Assembly (NCBI GenBank): GCA_002303765.1
Contig: DBCB01000332.1
Span: 1-17,182, forward strand
DNA: 17,182 nucleotides
Direction of reading: 5' to 3'
Source of the DNA: Planctomycetaceae bacterium UBA969
Lineage (GTDB): Bacteria > Planctomycetota > Planctomycetia > Gemmatales > Gemmataceae
Part shown: positions 9,301 through 13,370 of the stretch, one piece after another
Numbering within the stretch: position 1 is the stretch's first letter
Layout: each line of letters opens with the position of its first letter
The notes under the pieces: model-generated
Databases searched by the model: none
What the model was told of the DNA's origin: nothing
What the model saw: only the letters and a program-made list of their open reading frames with translations
Made by a program: the position numbers and the translations under genes

Positions 9301-9719
9301 TCAAGCCAAACGCTTCTCAAACTTTAGAATTGATCAAAGGCCAGGCTAAAGCTTCATTTGATTTGCCTAAAGAATTTGCTAGCAAGAATGTTCTTGTTGA
9401 AATTTCTGCAGGTGCGAAAACCATCGCACTTCCTTATTACGCAAACGCTATGTCTGTTCAGGTGATCGAAACCTATGGCCAAGTAAAAGTGGTGGACAGC
9501 GTTACTTCCAAACCACTTGCGAAAGTCTATGTGAAAGTTTATTCCAAGACTGCACAAGGGGTGAAATTCCATAAGGATGGTTACACCGATGTGCGTGGCA
9601 GATTTGATTACGCAACTGTTAGTACACCCGAGAAATCACCGATCGAGAAGTTTTCAATCTTGATTCTGAGTGAACAAAGTGGCGCGATGATCAAAGAAGC
9701 GAACCCACCACAGCAGTAA
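3306..9719 (+). CDS. giant secreted protein with macroglobulin-like beta domains
   Basis: A 2137-residue protein I cannot name confidently. It starts with a Sec signal (hydrophobic residues 5-16, likely cleavage after SQA at 17-19) and has a good GGAG ribosome binding site. Visible regions: helical, TPR-like sequence to about residue 410; beta-rich segments from about 422, where VVLELNIKNVPSLLVKVFE and GVYVVDFIG resemble MG domains of bacterial alpha-2-macroglobulins; a further MG-like unit at about 515-571; more beta-sandwich sequence to about 1000; Gly/Pro-rich linkers at about 1036-1058 and 1326-1430; a beta segment at about 1588-1680; helical repeats at about 1680-1925; and a C-terminal carboxypeptidase-regulatory-like domain at about 2050-2130 (VDSVTSKPLAKVYVKVY). 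No CxEQ thioester is present and cysteines are rare, so it is not a classical protease-trapping macroglobulin. It probably acts in the periplasm or at the surface. The coding call is very secure; MG kinship is tentative. Confidence 0.88.
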   Translation: MRSTISLAAFVLIQAFSQAGEIGFIEDFSFSKDRTEALKKLIPGTEDYYYYNALHYLNTSQFEKIEPLIKPWLERFGQTPRLNEIQTRKALLSYDADARKSLDYLRNHLGLNFNHQKETVGAIPNLPTLLDQKRISRETLLAESLARWQNLENFEDGSFDWLDASKLDAQKLRNYLQRLRRPDVANLPALIEQDFKNPNPVPFGPYPIHQMLTMDQLSELQKIRPALLNQSAFVNAKIMRLQPDADSDWRKNPKEAEKYFDRLWQFVATLAPVHNALKAHVLYHRLAHDRAQGIYNQERFMIYLNLPRQQPYMALKLLEQDDSRKFPATLGLDFSNVTLLPQVGFDEPLVRSFLKHFFLEVNSPKEFEPYINDVYLRHLFAETKIENSLGDVEAWANQLPPEKFKELRERIDIDFGYANKTQFASADPVVLELNIKNVPSLLVKVFEINTFNFYKTQFSEIETNINLDGLVANSEKTYTFNDGPFRRISKRFEFNEMNKNGVYVVDFIGSGKSSRALVHKGKLRALSTAGPDGQIINIIDEAKKGIKDATVWLGGQEYKADKDGSIIIPFTASPGQRPIVISSQGFSSLDTINHLPEAYQLQAGIHVDRESMLSLKTAQVVIRPSLKLNGVPVSIKMLEEVRLLITSTDLSGIASTVEVPDFKLFEDRESVHEIRVPARLSNLNITLAAKVKNLSQAKSVDLSASHSVIINQIERTEKIEDLHFAKFGNDYVIELLGRTGEPKKDRSVSLGIKHRDFKNTIQLALKTDNLGRINLGPLVDIQYISATGPEGTSHNWALNSDKHTYKQLIHARLGETVTLPHMGTGVTVLRSDYALFAMVGGVIRTDAFAALSIKDGMLEIKGAEAGDYDLYVKRTGEKIRIRIVAGVLESGFVLGNIRYMRLPLLKPVQIKSVTTDEKELVIRLKDSSAVARVHIYATRYNPEFSAYNDFGKIRDAELDGIIPGYSESVYLSGRNIGDEYRYVLDRKGQKKYPGNMLERPMLLLNPWVIRSTQTGEQAAVGGEEFQRKSIGEAGKAMPPPNAAPLMDGKPGGSTGGFANLDFLADSSAVLLNLVPDKDGVIKIPRKDLGKHAMIHVVAIDPVSTTSRNVSLPEQAASFLDLSFNKGLDPVKHFTQQKQVSVLDANTNFKIEDLSGSRFEAYDTLGKVYGLYATLSKNENLKEFSFVTTWPKLKMEEKRKLYSKHSSHELNFFIYKKDAAFFKEVVQPYLANKKDKTFMDHWLLASPLDSFLDPWHYDRLNVVERVLLAQRIKEQGTKTQRHLDDMLKLIPPNLEQLVMLFDTSIKVDDMSGRDQFGVLAQKEKQDARRELKRAEQGEAKGGDFKGAGAPDPGFTGGGGMLGGIGGSNGMKATPSAAAAPMDAAAKKQSLQNLRGKDGRSAAAKENESLRERDGEGSDKDMLMDKLAKNKDESSLYRNRALASNLKQLYLKIDPTMEWAENNYYHLPIQSQISSLVGVTSFWKDYASLDAAKPFLSKHFPEASRNFTEMMFALSVLDLPFESKKAEVKFAAGSMEFKPAGPTIVFHEEVRPAEPLKDQINILVSQNFYKQGDRFREENGEKLDKFISGEFVVHTVYGCQVVVTNPTSSRQKLTVLLQLPVGSIALNNGQFTNSILVNLEPYRTQTIDYFFYFPMPGKFKHFPVHVAKNEKYVASSKPFEFNVFAKPSKLDISSWDYVSQQGTNQEVLDFLERENVRSLNLLKIAFRMKDKAFFASVIKLLQDRHLFNNELWAYGVLHDDVNAIRQYLLNSGRIIAECAGPIDCKMLSYNPVASGQYEHLEYKPLVNARAHSLGQARQIVNDRLLEQYQRFLKTLSYRTKLNDADLLTSTYYLLLQDRVEEALAYFSQVDPAKIATAMQYDYCRAYLDFYTQEYPRARTVALKYVNHPVDRWKNTFSTIINQLDEAEGKDAKVVDPESKEQKQAQLAASESSFDFNIDAKKINVNYQNLASVKVNYYLMDVELLFSRNPFVAQSGNQFAFIKPNASQTLELIKGQAKASFDLPKEFASKNVLVEISAGAKTIALPYYANAMSVQVIETYGQVKVVDSVTSKPLAKVYVKVYSKTAQGVKFHKDGYTDVRGRFDYATVSTPEKSPIEKFSILILSEQSGAMIKEANPPQQ

Positions 9720-9743
9720 AAATCTGTAGGGCTTTTGCTGCAC

Positions 9744-10601
9744 TTACTTAGTGGGAAGCTTGAGTGGTAATTGAACTTCGTAGTAGCGAAGTTTTTCGGG
9801 CATGAAAGGGCTGTTGTACCCCATTACCTTTAATTCCCCTGCTATTTCGTAAGCTTCTGGGGCATTCTTTATTTTCTCGATTAGCCATCGTCTTGCAGAT
9901 TCAATGTTTTCAGAACTTGGTGAACCACGCATTCCGATACTAGCAACCATGCATTCTTTGGTATCAAGCACAGCAATATTACCCTGCGGCCCAACTTTTC
10001 CCAAAGTTGTTTCCTGATAAAGAAAAGCCATCGATGACTCGGTATACTTTCCATTTTTCTCAGCCATCGTCATTTCAACAGGCGCAGTCATCTCAATTTT
10101 GTTTTTCTTGATGTGATTAAAGAGGGTGAAGAAGTTGTTTCCACCCAGACCGGAGTTAGCGACTTTTGCCATTCTGTAAACAGGGAGCTTTTTAATTTCA
10201 ACAACACCAACGGGAGTAGGGGCAGGAAATCCAGCGGGCACGGGGGCTTCAACTTTGGGTTTGAAAGTAAGAATCACGAGGGTTTCAAGGAGTGCTGCAC
10301 GAAGGGTGTCAGCCTGTTTTGTAACGTCTTGCAATTTGGAGGAGGCTTGCACAGCTTTCGAAAGAATATCCCTCACCATGAAGTTTTCATTGCAAGATGC
10401 GAGGGTTTTGTCAGACGCTGCTTTAAGTAAATCGAGCCTTTGCTTTGGGTCTTTGATTTTGTTGGCTTCATCGATTGCGATGCGAAGGTTTGCAGCTTCA
10501 AGCGATTGTGATTGATTTTCAAAAGCATAGGTAGGTTGACTGATGAACATATGAATAAACATGAAGATGCAAAGATAAAGAAAACCAAAAAGTCGCTTCA
10601 T
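9744..10601 (-). CDS. secreted SOUL-family (heme-binding-like) protein
   Basis: A 285-residue protein with a SOUL/HBP domain in its second half, a family named for heme-binding proteins. Residues 157-176 carry FFTLFNHIKKNKIEMTAPVE, the family's hallmark K-I-x-MTAPV segment, and the C-terminal GYNSPFMPEKLRYYEVQLP matches the usual ending. Residues 1-26 are a signal peptide (cleavage likely after TYA), so the protein is exported. Between them, residues about 30-125 form an extra helical, coiled-coil-like region (LDLLKAASDKTLASC, ADTLRAALLETLVI) followed by a Pro-rich hinge (EAPVPAGFPAPTP). The chosen ATG at 10601 gives a clean signal peptide, follows GAGG by 6 nt and has a promoter upstream. 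An in-frame ATG at 10712 would add 37 non-signal-like residues and overlap the gene before it. Heme binding is not proven for many family members. The substrate is unknown. Confidence 0.86.
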   Translation of the reverse strand: MKRLFGFLYLCIFMFIHMFISQPTYAFENQSQSLEAANLRIAIDEANKIKDPKQRLDLLKAASDKTLASCNENFMVRDILSKAVQASSKLQDVTKQADTLRAALLETLVILTFKPKVEAPVPAGFPAPTPVGVVEIKKLPVYRMAKVANSGLGGNNFFTLFNHIKKNKIEMTAPVEMTMAEKNGKYTESSMAFLYQETTLGKVGPQGNIAVLDTKECMVASIGMRGSPSSENIESARRWLIEKIKNAPEAYEIAGELKVMGYNSPFMPEKLRYYEVQLPLKLPTK

Positions 10602-10607
10602 AAGAAA

Positions 10608-10611
10608 CCTC
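10608..10611 (-). promoter_or_regulatory. ribosome binding site fixing the SOUL gene start
   Basis: Read on the minus strand, GAGG lies 6 nt before the ATG at 10601. Together with the signal peptide that begins at this ATG, it decides against the longer in-frame start at 10712. Confidence 0.6.
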
Positions 10612-10640
10612 GAATAAGCATTAAATAAATAACTATGCAT

Positions 10641-10670
10641 ATTATATGTGAAGATTTCTTTTAAAAGCAA
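10641..10670 (-). promoter_or_regulatory. candidate promoter of the SOUL gene
   Basis: On the minus strand TTGCTT (10665-10670) and a perfect TATAAT (10641-10646) are separated by 18 nt. Transcription would start near 10634, giving a leader of about 33 nt before the ATG at 10601. It lies in the 79-nt gap after the NuoM-like gene, so the SOUL gene can be expressed apart from the dab cluster. No strong hairpin terminator is visible in the gap, so read-through is possible. Confidence 0.42.
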
Positions 10671-10680
10671 AAGGGTTATT

Positions 10681-12006
10681 TTAGTGGGGCTGTTGTGGCC
10701 CTGTTTTTTCAAGGTTGTGATGGGTGGTTGCGATATCTGTAAGAGGTAGGAATCGGAATCCGAAAATCAGAAAAATGATAATCCAAAGTGCGATCATTTC
10801 CCTTAACCGAACTTTGAAAATATCAGACCATTCCACTTTCTTGCCACAGAATAATTTGAAGTAAACCATCAGCAAGCTTATAGATATCAGTGCTTCAGAA
10901 AAGACGATGACGATGCCGAAAAAAGGCGATGATGGGATGATTTCATCCGCTAGCATTTCAAAACTGATGAAGGCCGAAGTTCCAGGAAACCCAACACAGC
11001 CAAGACCGCATACCAAGAATGCAATTCCCAACATGGGGGTGGATTCATAAAACCCATGGTTTTGAAAGAGGGATAATCTGCCATGCCTTGCTTCGAGTGC
11101 CCGAACCACAATCGCCATGCCAATGAGTGCAACCCATAGTGAATTGCGAAGAGAGAAGGCTGCGGTAAGCTCTAGGGTTTCGTGAGAGCAAACTCCAAGT
11201 ATGACCATTGCGCAAAGTGCTAGGCATAGGTAAGTGAAAAAGTTGCGAAGTGATCGTTGAACTAAAGTTAAACCTGCGAAATAAAAGATGCTTGCGATAG
11301 CAAACCAAGAAAGGTAAAGGCTTGCGTGGGATTCATGAAGGAGTTGATTATTTTTAAGAAGAATAAGAACGGGGGCCATTGGGATGATGAACAATAGTGC
11401 AATGGAGAAGCTGCATTTTTCGGTTAAATAAACAATCCAAGTGTGACCTGGGAATATCCCCATGCGAATGATAACTAAAATGGTGATAAGGCAGCCTGTT
11501 ATTTCATTAGGCATATTGTTAGCAAATGCGAGGGGTATTGCAATCAGCCATGCTGGGATCCAATGGATGAGGAAAATCCGGATGCGTTCGCCTCGTCGAA
11601 TAAGGTCAATCAAAGGAATAAGCGGTTCCAAAGCGAGTAAAAGAAATAAAGTTGTATTGCTGGATGATGAGCAGATTAAAAGAGAAAGTGCCTGTGAAAG
11701 AAGAAGTAGATTAGATGGGAAGGGTTTATCTGCGCCGATGAATTTAGTACGCGGTGTGCATAAAAGCACTACAAAATAAAGCGTGGATGAAAGTGCGGGT
11801 AAGGGTGCGTTAAATTCCGAAAGGATGACAAAACCTTGGCACCCAAAATAAAACCCTAAGTAGGAAGCAATAGCACAGAGTGTGGAAAAAAAAGAGGAAT
11901 AGATAGTTATGAATCGTATTTTTTCCTGTGACTTGGCTAAGGATGAGAATAATGCACCCAAAACACAAATGAGTATGCTTGCTTCCAGGAAGAAGAAATA
12001 ATTCAT
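10681..12006 (-). CDS. NuoM-like divergent antiporter subunit of the dab cluster
   Basis: A 441-residue polytopic membrane protein of the proton-conducting NuoL/M/N family (PF00361-like), very divergent. By eye it aligns best with NuoM: LLALEPLIPLIDL supplies the TM5 glutamate (E127), IRMGIFPGHTW matches the TM7 region, ALEARHGRL matches the loop after TM10, and GIAFLVCGLGCVGFPGTSAF matches the discontinuous TM12. Channel residues are eroded: the TM7 lysine is Arg181, the TM8 region has Arg251/Arg254 where lysine is usual, and the histidines of TM10 are missing. Its ATG overlaps the dabB stop as ATGA and has a strong GGAGG 7 nt upstream, indicating coupled translation and probably fixed stoichiometry with DabB. 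It likely sits in the cytoplasmic membrane as an extra DAB subunit. Membership of a proton channel family is fairly sure; its role is inference. Confidence 0.85.
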   Translation of the reverse strand: MNYFFFLEASILICVLGALFSSLAKSQEKIRFITIYSSFFSTLCAIASYLGFYFGCQGFVILSEFNAPLPALSSTLYFVVLLCTPRTKFIGADKPFPSNLLLLSQALSLLICSSSSNTTLFLLLALEPLIPLIDLIRRGERIRIFLIHWIPAWLIAIPLAFANNMPNEITGCLITILVIIRMGIFPGHTWIVYLTEKCSFSIALLFIIPMAPVLILLKNNQLLHESHASLYLSWFAIASIFYFAGLTLVQRSLRNFFTYLCLALCAMVILGVCSHETLELTAAFSLRNSLWVALIGMAIVVRALEARHGRLSLFQNHGFYESTPMLGIAFLVCGLGCVGFPGTSAFISFEMLADEIIPSSPFFGIVIVFSEALISISLLMVYFKLFCGKKVEWSDIFKVRLREMIALWIIIFLIFGFRFLPLTDIATTHHNLEKTGPQQPH

Positions 12007-13370
12007 GCTCTTTCCTCCGGAGTTTTAAGCTTTGATGGTTCGGTGCCTGCAAGTATTGAACCCCATTTCTTTTCAAAAATATCTGCTAGTTTGAACATCT
12101 GCACAAATGGCTTGGTGATGAATTTTTCAAGCATGGAATCCATCCCGCCCCGGTTCAGCGCGAAACTATAAATCGCAAGCGAAAGTGGCCCTGTTTGCGC
12201 AACCCTGCCTTTGGGGGCGTATTTGTTTAGATCCGTTCTTCCCAATGATTCTTCCAAGCTTTTATAATAAGCAAACGAAGATGGCGCCCTTAAGAACTGG
12301 TAGGTTCGTAAACTTGCATGCCCAATAATGTGGATGAGTGGTAGCAGTTCAAGTCCGAATCCAATTTCAGCAATAATGATTCCCACCTGAGTGAGTGTTG
12401 CGTATGCCAGAATGCTTTTAATATCAGCCTGAGCATTGGCAATGATGCCTGAAACCAAAGCTGTCAAGAGTCCAAAAAAGACAACAGTCCACGCTAAAAT
12501 GGGAGAAAGTTGCACGATGGGGTTTAATCGCAGTAGGAGGAAAGCCCCTAGGTGGATTGATAATGCGCCATAAAAGATAGCACTTGTAGGTGTAGGGCCT
12601 TCCATAGCTCTGGGGAGCCAGCCTGAAAACGGAAATAATGCAGATTTACATGCTGATGCGAGGAAAATAAGCACCCCCGCTCCGATTAAAACCGGAGATG
12701 AAACTTCATGTGCAAGCCCTTCCGATCCTTGTTCCAAAATTGCCTGGAAGAACCCTTGGCCCAATGCATGATGAAGCAGATAACTTGCAAGGAATAATGC
12801 AGCATCAGATATACGGTAGACAATCCAGAGATGTAACCCATTGCGAGTGGGCATGACTCTTTCGTGGAAGAATGCCACTAGAAGGGCGGAAGATAGCCCC
12901 ACCATTTCCCAACCTACAAAAAGTGACTCAATCGTGCCAGAAAGCGAAGCAATAACAATGCCAGATACAAAGATGGAATACAGTACGAAGAAGCGTTGAT
13001 ACCCCGGTTCGCGGTGCATGTAACGTTGCGAGAAAAAAGCGATTACAAAACAAAGAAGCAACGCAAGTGTTGCAAAGGATAACGAAAGCCAATCGAAGTA
13101 AAACTGAAAATCAAAGTGGAAAGATTCTAGATGAAAAGTGGGGAATGGTTCGTATCCCCATTTCTTTACGCCATTTGAGAGAAACAGGAAAACAATTCCA
13201 AGGATTCCTGCAAGTGCAAAAAATACGCTGAGTTCAACCACAAGTGCGATGATTTTTTCGGGCAACTTGATTTGAAATACAAATGCAAGAAGCATGAATA
13301 ACGCAAGTGCCAGAGGTGAGAAAATCGCCATGGATGCGAAAAAATCCAAGGCTGGTTCGATGCCGTTCAT
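12003..13370 (-). CDS. dabB: DabB, NuoL-like membrane subunit of inorganic-carbon transporter
   Basis: A 455-residue polytopic protein related to complex I subunit NuoL and placed right after dabA, the standard arrangement of DAB systems, in which DabB is thought to pass cations and energise DabA. Conserved channel features include FVGWEMVGLSSALLVAF (TM5 Glu155), SACKSALFPFSGWLPRAMEG (TM7 Lys242), ADIKSILAYATLTQVG (Lys318), and HIIGHASLRTYQFLRAPS (His347, His351). Two positions differ from NuoL: the TM8-type histidine is Tyr267 within AIFYGALSIHLG, and the lysine after the paired histidines is Arg355. The protein ends soon after this point, so it lacks the last helices and lateral helix of NuoL (about 610 residues), as expected for DabB. 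It overlaps dabA by 4 nt (ATGA); GGGGTG upstream is a weak ribosome binding site. Assignment rests on family resemblance plus context. Confidence 0.9.
   Translation of the reverse strand: MNGIEPALDFFASMAIFSPLALALFMLLAFVFQIKLPEKIIALVVELSVFFALAGILGIVFLFLSNGVKKWGYEPFPTFHLESFHFDFQFYFDWLSLSFATLALLLCFVIAFFSQRYMHREPGYQRFFVLYSIFVSGIVIASLSGTIESLFVGWEMVGLSSALLVAFFHERVMPTRNGLHLWIVYRISDAALFLASYLLHHALGQGFFQAILEQGSEGLAHEVSSPVLIGAGVLIFLASACKSALFPFSGWLPRAMEGPTPTSAIFYGALSIHLGAFLLLRLNPIVQLSPILAWTVVFFGLLTALVSGIIANAQADIKSILAYATLTQVGIIIAEIGFGLELLPLIHIIGHASLRTYQFLRAPSSFAYYKSLEESLGRTDLNKYAPKGRVAQTGPLSLAIYSFALNRGGMDSMLEKFITKPFVQMFKLADIFEKKWGSILAGTEPSKLKTPEERA
12014..12018 (-). promoter_or_regulatory. strong Shine-Dalgarno for the NuoM-like gene inside dabB
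   Basis: GGAGG on the minus strand lies 7 nt before the ATG at 12006 and inside the last codons of dabB. It is the clearest ribosome binding site in the transport cluster. With the 4-nt stop/start overlap it supports this exact start and efficient re-initiation. Confidence 0.65.

Noticed and set aside
3306..9719. Classical alpha-2-macroglobulin with an internal thioester
   Set aside because: No CxEQ motif occurs and the protein has very few cysteines, so only an MG-domain resemblance is claimed.
9741..9753. CACT-TACTT-AGTG hairpin between the converging giant and SOUL genes
   Set aside because: Only 4 bp of stem with no T-run, and it overlaps the SOUL stop codon; not a convincing bidirectional terminator.
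10602..10712. N-terminal extension of the SOUL protein from an in-frame ATG at 10712
   Set aside because: The extension overlaps the NuoM-like gene, spans the predicted SOUL promoter and buries a clear signal peptide; the ATG at 10601 has a GAGG site.
12003..13370. Part of a respiratory complex I (nuo) operon
   Set aside because: The NuoL-like protein is short, lacks the C-terminal helices, and is overlapped by dabA; no other nuo genes are visible in the window.
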